64,000 bases of DNA from Marinobacter oulmenensis. GTDB lineage: Bacteria > Pseudomonadota > Gammaproteobacteria > Pseudomonadales > Oleiphilaceae. A program made the position numbers and the translations under genes. This document shows, one piece after another, positions 1 to 10,474 of the stretch (the first letter of the stretch is position 1; each line of letters starts with the position of its first letter). The notes beneath the pieces were generated by a model, which worked only from the letters and a program-made list of their open reading frames with translations, searched no databases and was not told the origin of the DNA. The DNA is taken from the NCBI RefSeq assembly GCF_014201735.1, contig NZ_JACHFE010000002.1:62001-126000 (forward strand), written 5' to 3'.

Positions 1-410
1 TGCGCGGCATCAAGATGCCGGAAGGTTACCACGTGGTTTCTCTGATCATCCCGCAGGAGGGCGGCGTGCTGCTGACCGCCAGTGAGCACGGCTACGGCAA
101 GCGTACGGCCATTGAGGAATTCCCGGCGTACAGCCGTGGCAGCCAGGGTGTTATTGCCATGCAGTGCTCCGAGCGGAATGGCGACCTGGTTCGTGCGCTG
201 CAACTGTTCGATGGCGATGAGATGATGCTGATCTCCGACAAGGGCACGCTGGTGCGTACCCGCACGGACGAGGTCTCCGTGCTCAGCCGAAACACCCAGG
301 GCGTGCGCCTGATTCGTCTGTCCCAGGAGGACGAACGACTGGTGGGCGTTGAGCGGATTGCTGAGTCCGACGACGAAGACGATGTGGAAGGCGAGGAAAG
401 CGAAGAATGA
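1..410 (+). CDS. gyrA: DNA gyrase subunit A, C-terminal end (partial)
   Basis: This is the 3' end of a gene that begins left of the window. The frame is open from base 3, and the visible part matches the last blades of the GyrA C-terminal beta-pinwheel that wraps DNA: GyrA-box-like stretches such as GYGKRT and SRGSQGV, and the repeated hydrophobic pattern around MMLISDKGTLVRT. The protein ends in a very acidic tail (about 12 Asp/Glu in the last 16 residues), as is usual for gammaproteobacterial GyrA, where the tail tunes supercoiling. The stop codon overlaps the serC start by four bases (ATGA), so the two are probably translationally coupled. Confidence 0.95.
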   Translation, partial: RGIKMPEGYHVVSLIIPQEGGVLLTASEHGYGKRTAIEEFPAYSRGSQGVIAMQCSERNGDLVRALQLFDGDEMMLISDKGTLVRTRTDEVSVLSRNTQGVRLIRLSQEDERLVGVERIAESDDEDDVEGEESEE

Positions 411-1489
411 GCAGGGCGTACAACTTTTGCGCGGGTCCGGCCACCTTGCCGGAAGCCGTGCTGAGACAGGCCCAGGAGGAGATGCTGGACTGGCGCGGCA
501 CGGGCATGTCGGTGATGGAAATGAGTCACCGCAGTGACGATTTTGTCGCGATTGCCGAAGCCGCCGAACAGGACCTGCGGCAACTGGCGGGCATTTCCGA
601 TGATTATGCCGTTCTGTTCATGCAGGGTGGGGCGTCCAGCCAGTTTTCCACCATCCCGTTGAATCTGCTGGGCGATAAAGGCTCTGCCGATTACGTCAAT
701 ACCGGCATCTGGTCGAAAAAGGCCATTGCTGAGGCCAGCCGTTACGCCGACGTGAATGTGGTAGCCAGCGCCGAAGCCAATGGCTTTACCAGCATTCCCG
801 ATCAGGCGGTGTGGCAGACCGGCGCCGACGCCGCCTATCTGCATTACACCCCCAACGAAACCATCGGTGGCCTGGAATTCGACTTCGTTCCGGACAGCGG
901 CGATGTGCCGCTGGTGGCCGACATGTCGTCCACCATGCTGTCCCGGCCACTGGATGTCTCGAAGTTTGGTCTGATCTACGCCGGAGCCCAGAAGAACATC
1001 GGCCCCTCCGGGCTGGTTGTGGTGATCATCCGTAAGGACCTGCTGGGCAAGGCCCGCCGGGAAACGCCGACGATGATGAATTACCAGGTGATTGCGGATA
1101 ACGGTTCGATGTACAACACACCGGCCACCTATTCCTGGTACCTGGCGGGGCTGGTCTTCAAGTGGCTGAAGGCCCAGGGCGGTGTTGAGGCCATGGCGAA
1201 AATCAATGATCGCAAGGCCCGCAAACTGTACGACTTCATTGATGGCAATGACTTCTATGCCAATCCGATCGAGCCGCGCTTCCGCTCCTGGATGAACGTG
1301 CCGTTCACCCTGGCTGAGGATGCCCTGAACAGTGAATTCCTGAAGGGCGCCGACGCCCGGGGCCTGCTGAACCTGAAGGGACACCGGTCCGTGGGCGGCA
1401 TGCGCGCCAGTATCTACAACGCCATGCCGGAAGCGGGTGTGGATGCATTGATTGATTACATGGCGGAATTTGCGGAGGAGCAGGCCTGA
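407..1489 (+). CDS. serC: Phosphoserine aminotransferase
   Basis: A 360-residue fold-type I PLP enzyme, normal length for SerC. It converts 3-phosphohydroxypyruvate plus glutamate to phosphoserine in serine synthesis and serves a parallel step in pyridoxal phosphate synthesis. The N-terminus (RAYNFCAGPATLPEAVL) is the family signature. The Schiff-base lysine lies in AGAQKNIGPSG, and the C-terminus has the typical GHRSVGGMRASIYNAMP block. The start overlaps the gyrA stop, and the next gene, pheA, begins two bases after the stop, so it belongs to the amino acid operon that runs to cmk. Confidence 0.97.
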   Translation: MSRAYNFCAGPATLPEAVLRQAQEEMLDWRGTGMSVMEMSHRSDDFVAIAEAAEQDLRQLAGISDDYAVLFMQGGASSQFSTIPLNLLGDKGSADYVNTGIWSKKAIAEASRYADVNVVASAEANGFTSIPDQAVWQTGADAAYLHYTPNETIGGLEFDFVPDSGDVPLVADMSSTMLSRPLDVSKFGLIYAGAQKNIGPSGLVVVIIRKDLLGKARRETPTMMNYQVIADNGSMYNTPATYSWYLAGLVFKWLKAQGGVEAMAKINDRKARKLYDFIDGNDFYANPIEPRFRSWMNVPFTLAEDALNSEFLKGADARGLLNLKGHRSVGGMRASIYNAMPEAGVDALIDYMAEFAEEQA

Positions 1490-1491
1490 CC

Positions 1492-2589
1492 ATGACCGAC
1501 GAGCAGAAACGCCTGGCCGAGCTTCGGGACGAGATTGACCGGATTGATCAGCAGATCATGAAGCTGATCAGTGACCGGGCCGCCTGTGCCCAGGAAGTGG
1601 CCCATGTCAAAACGACCGCCACTCCTGACCAGGACGTTTTCTTCTACCGCCCGGAACGGGAAGCCCAGGTGTTGCGCCGGATCAAGGAGGCCAATCCCGG
1701 GCCGCTGGCGGGCGAGGAAATGGCCCGGTTGTTCCGGGAAATCATGTCTGCCTGCCTGGCTCTGGAAAAGCCGATGCACATCGCCTTTCTGGGGCCGATC
1801 GGTACCTTTACCCAGGCTGCTGCGCTCAAGCATTTCGGTCATTCCGTGGTCAGTGTGCCCATGCCCGCGATTGATGCGGTGTTCCGCGAGGTGGAATCCG
1901 GAGCGGCTCATTACGGCGTGGTCCCGGTTGAGAACTCGACCGAGGGGATGATCAACCATACCCTGGACATGTTCATGTCGTCGCCACTGAAAATCTGCGG
2001 CGAGGTGCAGCTTCGGATCCACCACCACCTGCTGGTGAATCCGGCCCACAACGATCAGGAAATCACCCGCATCTACTCCCACCAGCAGTCCTTTGCCCAG
2101 TGCCGGCAGTGGCTCGATACCCACCGTTACGGTGTTGAGCGGGTGACGGTGTCCAGTAATGCCGAGGCTGCCCGCCGGGCGGCCGAAGAGCCGGGTACTG
2201 CGGCCATCGCGGGTGATATGGCGGCAGAACTCTATGGTCTGGAAAAGCTCGCCAGCAGTATCGAGGACCGGCCGGACAATACCACCCGGTTCCTGATCAT
2301 CGGTCGGGAAGAAGTGCCGGCCAGCGGGCACGACAAATCGTCCATTCTGGTGTCCATGCGTAACAAGCCAGGGGCCCTGTATCAGCTTCTGGAGCCATTC
2401 CACCGGCATGGCATCAGCCTGACCCGGATTGAAACCCGGCCATCGCCCAGCGGCACCTGGGCCTATGTGTTCTATATCGATTTTGAAGGGCACATGGCGG
2501 ATGAGCAGGTTGCCCGCGTGCTTGCGGATGTGGACGACGAAGCGGTGGAACTCAAGCGATTGGGATCCTATCCCATCGGCGTACTTTAA
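1492..2589 (+). CDS. pheA: Bifunctional chorismate mutase / prephenate dehydratase
   Basis: This 365-residue P-protein makes phenylpyruvate from chorismate. Residues about 1-90 are an AroQ chorismate mutase (LRDEIDRIDQQIMKLISDRA). About 95-275 are prephenate dehydratase, beginning IAFLGPIGTFTQAAAL and containing the VPVENSTEG motif. About 280-365 are a regulatory ACT domain (SILVSMRNKPGALYQLLEPF, then RIETRPS), which in this family binds phenylalanine for feedback inhibition. It lies between serC and hisC in the order known from Pseudomonas. Confidence 0.97.
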   Translation: MTDEQKRLAELRDEIDRIDQQIMKLISDRAACAQEVAHVKTTATPDQDVFFYRPEREAQVLRRIKEANPGPLAGEEMARLFREIMSACLALEKPMHIAFLGPIGTFTQAAALKHFGHSVVSVPMPAIDAVFREVESGAAHYGVVPVENSTEGMINHTLDMFMSSPLKICGEVQLRIHHHLLVNPAHNDQEITRIYSHQQSFAQCRQWLDTHRYGVERVTVSSNAEAARRAAEEPGTAAIAGDMAAELYGLEKLASSIEDRPDNTTRFLIIGREEVPASGHDKSSILVSMRNKPGALYQLLEPFHRHGISLTRIETRPSPSGTWAYVFYIDFEGHMADEQVARVLADVDDEAVELKRLGSYPIGVL

Positions 2590-2622
2590 TTTTTTATTCC
2601 GGCGGATACGGAGGAAGTTTTT

Positions 2623-3747
2623 ATGGCAGTGGATTATCAGAGTCTTGCGGTCCCGGGCGTCCGTGCTCTGTCTCCGTACCAGCCGGGCAAGCCCATTGAA
2701 GAGCTTGCCCGTGAACTGGGCCTGAATCCATCGGAAATCATCAAGCTGGCCAGCAACGAAAACCCGCTGGGCCCCAGCGACAAGGCCATGGCAGCGGCCC
2801 GTAAGGCGCTGGACGAGATGTGTCTGTATCCGGACGGTAACGGCTTCAATCTGAAGCAGGCCCTGTGCCGGCGTTACGGTATCGAGATGGACCAGATCAC
2901 GCTGGGTAATGGTTCCAATGACGTTCTGGAAGTGATTACCCGCTGCTTTGCCGATGCCGATTCCGAGGTGATCTATTCCCAGTATGCCTTCGCGGTCTAC
3001 CCGCTGGTGGCACAGGCTATTGGTGCCCGGGGCATCAGTGTGCCGGCTCGGGACTGGGGGCATGACCTCGATGCCATGGCGGATGCCGTCACCGATCGCA
3101 CCCGGCTGATTTTTGTGGCCAACCCCAATAATCCGACCGGCACGGTTCATAAGTCGGACGCGATTGAAGCCTTCATGAAGCGCATTCCGGAAGAGGTGCT
3201 GGTGGTTCTGGATGAAGCCTACTGCGAGTACCTCACCGGGGACGAGTATCCGGACGGGCTGGACCTGCTGGAGCGCTACCCGAACCTGATCGTTTGCCGC
3301 ACCTTTTCCAAGGCCTGGGGCCTGGCAGCGTTACGGGTGGGCTACGCCATCAGTTCCCCGGCCATCGCCGATATCCTCAACCGGGTCCGGCAGCCGTTTA
3401 ATGTCGATACGGTGGCGCTGGCCGCCGCGACTGCGGTGCTGGACGATGAGGACTACCTGAAGCGGTCCCGGGACGTGAACGAAGCGGGCCTGCGTCAGCT
3501 TGAAGAGGGTCTGGACCGGATGGGTCTGCTGTACATTCCCTCCGCGGGCAATTTTGTCACCGTGGAAGTCGGCGAGGACGCTGCCGGCATCTACCGCTCC
3601 CTGTTGAATCGCGGTGTGATCGTACGCCCGGTTGCCGGTTACGGCATGCCGCAGCATCTGCGGGTGTCGGTTGGTCTGGCGTCCGAGAACGAGCGTTTTC
3701 TGGAAGCCCTCTCTGAAGCGATGATTACGGCCGGCGAGGAAGGCTGA
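2623..3747 (+). CDS. hisC: Histidinol-phosphate aminotransferase
   Basis: A 374-residue class I/II PLP aminotransferase. HisC acts in histidine synthesis, and paralogues sited in aromatic operons also transaminate phenylpyruvate and hydroxyphenylpyruvate. Visible marks are LASNENPLGPS near residue 43, ANPNNPTGT (PLP-binding Asn), DEAYCEY, and the Schiff-base lysine in FSKAWGLAALRVGYA. A ribosome binding site (GGAGG) lies about 10 bases before the ATG. Position between pheA and tyrA suggests a main role in phenylalanine and tyrosine transamination (inference). Confidence 0.93.
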   Translation: MAVDYQSLAVPGVRALSPYQPGKPIEELARELGLNPSEIIKLASNENPLGPSDKAMAAARKALDEMCLYPDGNGFNLKQALCRRYGIEMDQITLGNGSNDVLEVITRCFADADSEVIYSQYAFAVYPLVAQAIGARGISVPARDWGHDLDAMADAVTDRTRLIFVANPNNPTGTVHKSDAIEAFMKRIPEEVLVVLDEAYCEYLTGDEYPDGLDLLERYPNLIVCRTFSKAWGLAALRVGYAISSPAIADILNRVRQPFNVDTVALAAATAVLDDEDYLKRSRDVNEAGLRQLEEGLDRMGLLYIPSAGNFVTVEVGEDAAGIYRSLLNRGVIVRPVAGYGMPQHLRVSVGLASENERFLEALSEAMITAGEEG

Positions 3748-3748
3748 C

Positions 3749-5980
3749 GTGAGTGGTGGCCAGCCGCTGTTTGAACGGGTTGCCATTATCGGGCTCGGGC
3801 TGATTGGCGGCTCTCTGGCCAGTGCTGTCCGTCGGGGCGGACTGGCGGCGCAGGTTGTCGGTTACGATCAGCGACCGGAAGAACTGGCCCTGGGCGTAGA
3901 CCTGGGTGTCATCGATCAGGCCGCGGACTCCATGGCGCAGGCGGTGTCCGGCAGTGATCTGGTGGTTGTCGCGGTTCCTGTGCGGGCCACCCGGACGGTG
4001 CTCGAGGCACTGCATCCCTTTCTGGACGAAGGCTCGATTCTGACCGACGTCGGCAGCACCAAATCCAGTTTCCTCAACGATGTGAAGGCGGTCTTCGGAT
4101 CTGTTCCGGAGCGCGTCATTCCCGGCCACCCCATCGCCGGCTCCGAAAAGAGCGGCGTTAGCGCCGCCGACCCTTTTCTGTTTGCCAACCACAAGGTGAT
4201 TCTCACGCCCCCTGAGGGAGCCGATGCCGAAAGTGTGCAGCGCCTGACCACTCTCTGGGAAGGTTGTGGGGCAACGGTGCTTACCATGTCTGTGGCCTAC
4301 CACGATGAGGTGCTGGCAGCGACCAGCCATCTGCCACACCTGATCGCATTTTCGCTGGTCGACACCCTGGCTGGCGAAGACGAGAACATGGACATCTTCC
4401 GGTATGCCGCCGGTGGGTTCCGGGATTTTACCCGCATCGCGGCCAGTGATCCGGTCATGTGGCACGACATCTTTCTATCCAATCGCGATGCGGTATTGCG
4501 GGTGATTGACCACTTCACCCATGATCTTGATCAGTTGCGTGAGGCCATTGCCCGGGGTGATGGGGCCACGCTGCTGACGGTGTTCAGTCGTGCCAAAGCG
4601 GCGCGGGAACATTTTTCGAAAATGCTTTCAGGACAGGCTTACGTGACTAACAACAGCAACAAGCAGGTGACTTTCACGCTTCAGCCCGGTGGTACCGTGC
4701 AGGGCGATATCCGGGTGCCGGGTGATAAATCCATGTCCCATCGGTCCATTATGCTCGGTGCGCTCGCCGAGGGGGTGACCGAAGTGAAAGGCTTTCTGGA
4801 GGGCGAGGACAGTCTGGCCACCCTGCAGGCCTTCCGGGACATGGGTGTGGCCATCGAAGGTCCGGAGAACGGGCTGGTGCGCATTCATGGCGTGGGCATG
4901 AATGGTCTCCAGGCGCCGAGAGGTCCTCTCTACCTGGGCAACTCCGGTACCGCCATGCGGCTGTTTTCCGGGCTTCTGGCGGCCCAGCCTTTTGATTCCG
5001 AGCTGACCGGCGATGCCAGCCTGTCCCGCCGGCCGATGGGGCGGGTGGCCGACCCGTTGCGGGCCATGGGGGCCGTGATTGACACCGCCGAAGGTGGGCG
5101 GCCCCCGCTGAAGATCCGAGGCGGGCAGAAGCTGACAGGCATCCACTACCAGATGCCGGTGGCGAGCGCCCAAGTGAAGTCCTGTCTTCTGCTGGCCGGG
5201 CTCTATGCCGAGGGCATGACCTCGGTCACCGAGCCGGCACCCACCCGTGACCACACTGAACGCATGCTGGAAGGCTTTGGTTATCACGTGCATCGTGACG
5301 GCGCTACCGCCAGTGTGACCGGTGGTGGCCGTATGACCGCCTGCGCCATTGATGTGCCGGCGGATATTTCCTCGGCGGCGTTCTTCCTGGTGGCAGCCAG
5401 TATTGCCCGGGACTCCGACCTGACGCTGCGCCACGTCGGCATGAACCCGACCCGCGTTGGTGTCATCAATATCCTGGAGCGCATGGGCGCGGACATCGAG
5501 GTGCTCGAAGAGCGCGTGATCGGCGGTGAGCCGGTGGCGGACCTGCGCGTGCGTTCGGCAGAACTCCGGGGCATCGATATCCCGGAAGACCAGGTGCCGC
5601 TGGCCATTGATGAATTCCCGGTACTGTTCATCGCGGCGGCCTGCGCCAGCGGCCGTACCGTACTTCGCGGCGCCGAGGAGCTGCGGGTCAAGGAAAGTGA
5701 CCGTATCCAGGTGATGGCCGATGGTCTGGCAGCACTGGGGGTTGAAACCACAGTGACACCGGACGGGATCATCATTGACGGTGGCCAGGAAATGGCGGGT
5801 GGTACCGTTGAGAGTCACGAAGACCATCGCATTTCCATGGCCTTTGCGGTGGCGTCGCTGCGCGCCACCGGTGCCATCCGGGTCAATGACTGCGCCAACG
5901 TGGCCACCTCATTCCCGGGATTTGTGGAGCTGGCCCAGAGCGTGGGCATCCGAATTCAGGCAGAGGGTGCAGGCGAATGA
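3749..5980 (+). CDS. tyrA-aroA: Fused prephenate dehydrogenase / EPSP synthase
   Basis: A 743-residue fusion of two aromatic-pathway enzymes. Residues about 1-300 are prephenate dehydrogenase, with the NAD-binding [17 protein letters not shown] and the [10 protein letters not shown] motif. About 305-743 are 3-phosphoshikimate 1-carboxyvinyltransferase, with [20 protein letters not shown] and RVKESDR-like [13 protein letters not shown] blocks. The start is a GTG one base after the hisC stop. The fusion is known in Pseudomonas and relatives, so it is a taxonomic marker rather than an oddity. It couples a step before chorismate to the tyrosine branch. Confidence 0.95.
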   Translation: MSGGQPLFERVAIIGLGLIGGSLASAVRRGGLAAQVVGYDQRPEELALGVDLGVIDQAADSMAQAVSGSDLVVVAVPVRATRTVLEALHPFLDEGSILTDVGSTKSSFLNDVKAVFGSVPERVIPGHPIAGSEKSGVSAADPFLFANHKVILTPPEGADAESVQRLTTLWEGCGATVLTMSVAYHDEVLAATSHLPHLIAFSLVDTLAGEDENMDIFRYAAGGFRDFTRIAASDPVMWHDIFLSNRDAVLRVIDHFTHDLDQLREAIARGDGATLLTVFSRAKAAREHFSKMLSGQAYVTNNSNKQVTFTLQPGGTVQGDIRVPGDKSMSHRSIMLGALAEGVTEVKGFLEGEDSLATLQAFRDMGVAIEGPENGLVRIHGVGMNGLQAPRGPLYLGNSGTAMRLFSGLLAAQPFDSELTGDASLSRRPMGRVADPLRAMGAVIDTAEGGRPPLKIRGGQKLTGIHYQMPVASAQVKSCLLLAGLYAEGMTSVTEPAPTRDHTERMLEGFGYHVHRDGATASVTGGGRMTACAIDVPADISSAAFFLVAASIARDSDLTLRHVGMNPTRVGVINILERMGADIEVLEERVIGGEPVADLRVRSAELRGIDIPEDQVPLAIDEFPVLFIAAACASGRTVLRGAEELRVKESDRIQVMADGLAALGVETTVTPDGIIIDGGQEMAGGTVESHEDHRISMAFAVASLRATGAIRVNDCANVATSFPGFVELAQSVGIRIQAEGAGE

Positions 5981-6657
5981 CAGACAGCAAAGCTCCGGTC
6001 ATCACCGTTGACGGCCCGGGTGGCGCCGGCAAGGGTACCATTACCCAGATGCTGGCCCGGACCCTGGGCTGGCATCTGCTGGACAGCGGCGCGTTGTACC
6101 GCCTGACGGCGCTGGCAGCAACCCGCCAGGGGGTATCGCTTGACGATGATCATGGCCTGGTCACCGTTGCGGCCTTTCTGGATGTGGCCTTTGAGCCAGG
6201 CGAGGAGGGCGAACCCGTCCGGGTGTTGCTGGAAGGCGAGGATGTAACCGGCGAAATCCGCACCGAAACCTGCGGAAATAACGCGTCGCTGGTTGCCGTC
6301 AAGCAGCCGGTACGGGACGCGCTGCTCCAGCGGCAAAGGGATTTCTGCAAAGCCCCGGGCCTGGTGGCGGATGGCCGCGACATGGGCACCGTCGTGTTTC
6401 CGGAGGCACCCTGCAAGATCTTCCTGACCGCCAGTGCTGAAGAGCGTGCCCGGCGAAGATTTGACCAGTTGAAGGGTTCTGGTGTCGATGTTAATATGCA
6501 GGATCTTTTAGATGAGATTCGGGCACGTGACGAGCGGGACATGAACCGTTCTGCGGCCCCTCTCAAGCCGGCGGACGATGCACAAGTCATTGATTCCACA
6601 GGTTTGAGTATCCAAGAGGTGTTTGACAGGTGTATGGCCGCCGCAGGCCAGGCCTGA
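5977..6657 (+). CDS. cmk: Cytidylate kinase
   Basis: A 226-residue (d)CMP kinase, normal length, that phosphorylates CMP and dCMP with ATP. The P-loop [11 protein letters not shown] starts near residue 11. [11 protein letters not shown], the [12 protein letters not shown] motif, the LID-like arginines ([13 protein letters not shown]) and the C-terminal [12 protein letters not shown] block are all present. It overlaps the tyrA/aroA stop by four bases. Its place before rpsA is conserved across gammaproteobacteria. Confidence 0.96.
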   Translation: MTDSKAPVITVDGPGGAGKGTITQMLARTLGWHLLDSGALYRLTALAATRQGVSLDDDHGLVTVAAFLDVAFEPGEEGEPVRVLLEGEDVTGEIRTETCGNNASLVAVKQPVRDALLQRQRDFCKAPGLVADGRDMGTVVFPEAPCKIFLTASAEERARRRFDQLKGSGVDVNMQDLLDEIRARDERDMNRSAAPLKPADDAQVIDSTGLSIQEVFDRCMAAAGQA

Positions 6658-6788
6658 CTGCACCTTTTTGGTCGTTGTAATGCCGGCGAGAGCGTTAATT
6701 GCCAGCCCCTGGCTGTCGCCGGAATTCGTTAACAGACCGTGTTGCTGGCGGCACGGAGAATACTTGCGTTGATCACATAGGACACATA

Positions 6789-8480
6789 ATGAGCGAGAGC
6801 TTTGCTGATCTTTTTGAAGAAAGCCTGAAAGAAATTGACATGCAACCGGGTTCCATCGTCCAGGGAACCGTAGTTGACGTCGACAACGACTGGGTCACCG
6901 TTAACGCCGGACTGAAGTCCGAGGGCGTTATCCCCGCCTCCCAGTTTCTTAACGAAAAAGGCGAGTTGGAAGTAGCTGTCGGCGATGTTGTCGATGTGGC
7001 TCTCGATGCTGTCGAGGACGGCTTCGGTGCAACCCGTCTGTCCCGCGAGAAGGCCAAGCGTGCCGAAGCGTGGAAAGTACTGGAAAAGTCCTTCGAGGCA
7101 GAAGAAGTTGTCAAGGGCGTGATCAATGGCAAGGTCAAAGGCGGTTTCACTGTCGACCTGTCTGGCATCCGCGCCTTCCTGCCGGGTTCCCTCGTGGACG
7201 TTCGTCCTGTGCGCGACACCACCCACCTGGAAAACAAGGAACTCGAATTCAAGGTTATCAAGCTCGACCAGAAGCGCAACAACGTTGTCGTTTCCCGTCG
7301 TGCGGTTCTCGAGGCCGAGAACAGCGAGCAGCGTGAAGCTCTGCTCGAAACCCTGACCGAAGGTCTGGAAATCAAGGGTATCGTCAAGAACCTGACCGAC
7401 TACGGCGCGTTCGTGGATCTGGGTGGCGTTGACGGCCTGCTGCACATCACCGATATGGCCTGGAAGCGCATCAAGCATCCGAGCGAAATCGTGAACGTTG
7501 GTGACGAAATCAACGTCAAGGTCCTGAAGTTCGATCGTGAGCGTAACCGCGTATCCCTGGGTCTGAAGCAGCTGGGCGAAGATCCCTGGGTAGATATCAA
7601 GGGTCGTTATCCGGAAGGTTCCCGCGTTACCGCACGGGTGACCAACCTGACCGACTACGGCTGCTTCGCTGAACTGGAAGAGGGTGTTGAAGGTCTGGTA
7701 CACGTGTCCGAAATGGACTGGACCAACAAGAACATCCATCCGTCCAAGGTTGTTCAGGTCGGTGACGAAGTCGAAGTGATGATCCTGGACATCGACGAAG
7801 AACGTCGTCGTATCTCCCTGGGTATCAAGCAGTGTGTTGCCAACCCCTGGGAAGAGTTCTCCACGAACTTCAACAAGGGCGACCGCATCGCCGGCAAGAT
7901 CAAGTCCATCACTGACTTCGGTATCTTCATCGGTCTGGATGGCGGCATCGATGGTCTGGTTCACCTGTCTGACATCAGCTGGAACGAGACTGGCGAAGAA
8001 GCCGTTCGTGAATACAAGAAGGGCGACGAAGTTGAAACCGTTATCCTGTCTGTTGATCCCGAGCGTGAGCGTATCTCCCTGGGCATCAAACAGCTGGAAA
8101 GCGATCCGTTCGCCGAGTTTGTACAGCTGAACGACAAGGGCTCTATCGTTAAGGGCACTGTGTCTGCAGTAGACGCCAAAGGCGCCACTGTTTCCCTGAA
8201 CGATGAGGTTGAAGCGGTACTGAAAGCCTCTGAAATCAGCCGTGATCGCGTTGAAGACGCTCGCAACGTGCTGAAAGAAGGCGAAGAAGTCGAAGCGAAG
8301 ATCATCAGCATCGACCGCAAGAACCGCGTTATCAACCTGTCCGTCAAGTCCAAGGACGTTGAAGACGACAAGCAGGCGCTGGAAAGCGTCCGCACCAAGG
8401 CTGCAGAGTCCTCAGGCGCCACCACCATTGGTGACCTGATCAAGGAACAGATGCAGCAGCAGAACGCCAGTAAGGACTGA
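6789..8480 (+). CDS. rpsA: 30S ribosomal protein S1
   Basis: A 563-residue protein with six S1 (OB-fold) repeats. The first two bind the ribosome, and the last four bind mRNA and help start translation. Repeats are visible as recurring blocks ending in variants of RISLGIKQL, with openings such as [17 protein letters not shown] and [19 protein letters not shown] chose the ATG giving [13 protein letters not shown], the family's usual start; the open frame extends further upstream without homology. The 131-base leader between cmk and rpsA could hold its promoter and autoregulatory region. Confidence 0.97.
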   Translation: MSESFADLFEESLKEIDMQPGSIVQGTVVDVDNDWVTVNAGLKSEGVIPASQFLNEKGELEVAVGDVVDVALDAVEDGFGATRLSREKAKRAEAWKVLEKSFEAEEVVKGVINGKVKGGFTVDLSGIRAFLPGSLVDVRPVRDTTHLENKELEFKVIKLDQKRNNVVVSRRAVLEAENSEQREALLETLTEGLEIKGIVKNLTDYGAFVDLGGVDGLLHITDMAWKRIKHPSEIVNVGDEINVKVLKFDRERNRVSLGLKQLGEDPWVDIKGRYPEGSRVTARVTNLTDYGCFAELEEGVEGLVHVSEMDWTNKNIHPSKVVQVGDEVEVMILDIDEERRRISLGIKQCVANPWEEFSTNFNKGDRIAGKIKSITDFGIFIGLDGGIDGLVHLSDISWNETGEEAVREYKKGDEVETVILSVDPERERISLGIKQLESDPFAEFVQLNDKGSIVKGTVSAVDAKGATVSLNDEVEAVLKASEISRDRVEDARNVLKEGEEVEAKIISIDRKNRVINLSVKSKDVEDDKQALESVRTKAAESSGATTIGDLIKEQMQQQNASKD

Positions 8481-8496
8481 AATCCGGCTTGGTGTC

Positions 8497-8528
8497 AAAA
8501 AAACGGGCTCTAAGAGCCCGTTTTTTTT
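8497..8528 (+). terminator. Rho-independent terminator after rpsA
   Basis: A perfect GC-rich stem (ACGGGCTC / GAGCCCGT, loop TAA) is flanked by an A-run on the left and eight T residues on the right. It follows the rpsA stop by about 17 bases and ends the operon before ihfB. Confidence 0.9.
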
Positions 8529-8612
8529 GTGTTTTTTTCTGGTTTGGCTAAACTGTAGGCGTTAGGGACCAGCAGTTGTCTGCGAAAAAACAACGACAGA
8601 GGGAAGCGCCTC

Positions 8613-8909
8613 ATGACGAAGTCCGAACTGGTTGAATTGATTGCCTCAAAACAGACGCAGCTTTCCGTCAAGGACGTGGAGCTGGCGGTGAAAACCATCA
8701 TTGAGCATATGTCCCATGCTCTCTCTGATGGGCAGCGTATTGAGATCCGGGGATTCGGAAGCTTTTCCCTGCACCACCGCGAGGCCCGGGTTGGGAGAAA
8801 CCCCAAGACCGGAGATGCTGTGCAGCTACCCGCCAAATTCGTTCCCCATTTCAAGCCCGGCAAGGAGTTGCGGGAGCAGGTCAACGACAGCATGAAGAAG
8901 GGCTTCTGA
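8613..8909 (+). CDS. ihfB: Integration host factor subunit beta
   Basis: A 98-residue HU/IHF-family DNA-bending protein. With IHF-alpha it makes sharp bends at specific sites in recombination, replication and transcription. It has the standard start ([11 protein letters not shown]), the DNA-binding arm motif [13 protein letters not shown] with the intercalating proline, and the [15 protein letters not shown] end that separates IHF-beta from HU. It sits after rpsA as in E. coli, with its own spacing (over 130 bases) and the terminator before it, so it probably has its own promoter. Confidence 0.96.
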   Translation: MTKSELVELIASKQTQLSVKDVELAVKTIIEHMSHALSDGQRIEIRGFGSFSLHHREARVGRNPKTGDAVQLPAKFVPHFKPGKELREQVNDSMKKGF

Positions 8910-8971
8910 TCGCCGCTTTTTCAGAACGCCGTATCATCGGGTGTGTCAGCCCCATCTGGAGCAGGTAAGAC

Positions 8972-9274
8972 ATGGCAGGGTTGCGGAAGATTCTCATCAC
9001 GGTACTGGTACTGGTTCTGGTGCTCCTGGCACTGGTTTTTTCAATGAATAACCAGATGGCCGTATCGCTTAACTTCCTGTTGTTTGAGACGCCGCCTCAC
9101 GGTGTCGCTGTCTGGGTGATCATGGCTTTTGTGCTGGGCGCACTGATCGGTGTGCTGATGACACTGCTGGCCACTTTCCGTACCTCGGTTTCCCGTCGAC
9201 AGCTGAAAAAGAGACTCGATCGGGCTGAACAGGCGTTGGAGAAATCCAGGGCGCAGAACGACCAGGCACTCTAA
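8972..9274 (+). CDS. lapA: LapA family inner-membrane protein
   Basis: A 100-residue protein with two hydrophobic helices (about 6-25 and 44-68) followed by a basic and then coiled C-terminus (RRQLKKRLDRAEQALEKS). This is the LapA/YciS pattern, which works with LapB in control of lipopolysaccharide synthesis. The stop shares one base with the lapB start (TAATG), a strong sign of coupling. Confidence 0.88.
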   Translation: MAGLRKILITVLVLVLVLLALVFSMNNQMAVSLNFLLFETPPHGVAVWVIMAFVLGALIGVLMTLLATFRTSVSRRQLKKRLDRAEQALEKSRAQNDQAL

Positions 9275-10443
9275 TGGATATGGTTTTGCAGTGGCTGCTG
9301 CTGACAGTGGCGGTCGCCATCGGCTGGGCAGTTGGTCGGTACGGTTCCCGCTCCCGGCGTTCGTCCGGCAATATCGCGGATGAGGACTCGGTTCGCGATC
9401 GTCTTCAGTTTCTCTTCACCAATTATTCCGACGAAGCCGTTGAAAACTTTGTTCAGTCCCTGGCGGTGAACAAGGATACGGTCAGTCTGCACCTTTCCAT
9501 TGGCACCCATTTCCGCAATAAGGGTGAAACCGATCGGGCTATCCTGATTCATCAGAATCTGCTCGCGCGCCCTGAGCTGCCGGCACGCTATACGCCGCAG
9601 GTCACTCTGGAGCTGGCCACCGATTACCTCAATGCCGGGCTGCTCGATCGTGCGGAGTCCCTGTTGCACCAACTGATGGGGGACCGTGAATACGGGCGTA
9701 ATGCCTCAGGGATACTGATAGAGCTTTACCAGCAGGAACGGGAATGGGACAAAGCGGCTCAGGTGGCCCGAACCCTGACCCGGGGTGAAGCAGATCCGGC
9801 GATGTTCAAGACGCTGTCCTACATTACCTGCGAGTTGTCGGAGGCAGCCCTGAACCGGGATGATCGCTGGGCTGCACAGAAGCTGGCGAAAGAGGCGCTG
9901 GAATACGATCGTTCCTGTGTCCGGGCGACCTTCCTTCTGATGAAACTGCAGTTTCGCGCCGGTAACTATCGTGAGGCTGGCAACCAGAGCCTCAAGGTGT
10001 TTACCCAGAACCCGGAATTCGGCCCGGAGGCGGTCGACCGGTTGATGCGGATCGAAAGGGAACACGGCGACGTTGGCCGTTTGGTGCGCAAGCTGCGCAA
10101 ACTGTATCAGCAATACCCCAGTACCAGCCTGTTGCTGGCGCTGGTAGAATCCGTCGAGCGTGCCAGTGGCCGCCCGGCGGCGATTGATCTTCTTCGCCAG
10201 GAGCTTGAGATCCGGCCGTCAGTACGTGGGCTGTTGCGCCTGGTGGAAATGGCCGGCTACGAAAAGGGCATGACCACGGATGAAGGGCGGCTGGTCAGTC
10301 GTATCGGGCATCTGATACTGGCCAACCGGCCGATTTATCGCTGTGTCAGTTGTGGTTTTGCCGGTCAGCAGTTGCACTGGCTCTGCCCGAGCTGCAAGCA
10401 GTGGGAGACCATCCGCCCCATACAGGGCGTTGAAGCTGAATAA
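9274..10443 (+). CDS. lapB: LapB, TPR protein controlling LPS synthesis
   Basis: A 389-residue YciM/LapB homologue. It has an N-terminal membrane anchor (about 1-20), TPR repeats through the middle, and a C-terminal rubredoxin-like metal knuckle with two CxxC pairs (CVSCG and CPSCK). In E. coli LapB guides FtsH to degrade LpxC and so balances LPS with phospholipid. Overlap with lapA and position before pyrF repeat the usual gammaproteobacterial order. Confidence 0.93.
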   Translation: MDMVLQWLLLTVAVAIGWAVGRYGSRSRRSSGNIADEDSVRDRLQFLFTNYSDEAVENFVQSLAVNKDTVSLHLSIGTHFRNKGETDRAILIHQNLLARPELPARYTPQVTLELATDYLNAGLLDRAESLLHQLMGDREYGRNASGILIELYQQEREWDKAAQVARTLTRGEADPAMFKTLSYITCELSEAALNRDDRWAAQKLAKEALEYDRSCVRATFLLMKLQFRAGNYREAGNQSLKVFTQNPEFGPEAVDRLMRIEREHGDVGRLVRKLRKLYQQYPSTSLLLALVESVERASGRPAAIDLLRQELEIRPSVRGLLRLVEMAGYEKGMTTDEGRLVSRIGHLILANRPIYRCVSCGFAGQQLHWLCPSCKQWETIRPIQGVEAE

Positions 10444-10474
10444 CCCCCTACATCCAACCATCCGGAAGACGAAC

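Noticed and set aside
1456..3150. A 564-residue open frame on the - strand over pheA and hisC
   Set aside because: It is the antisense shadow of two well-recognised enzymes in GC-rich DNA, with no ribosome binding site or known domain. The same holds for the long - strand frames at 92-1384, 4628-5827, 6729-7964, 31757-32869 and 56267-57553.
3749..5980. Frameshift or assembly error joining tyrA and aroA
   Set aside because: The fusion is a known natural arrangement in Pseudomonas and relatives, and both domains are intact.
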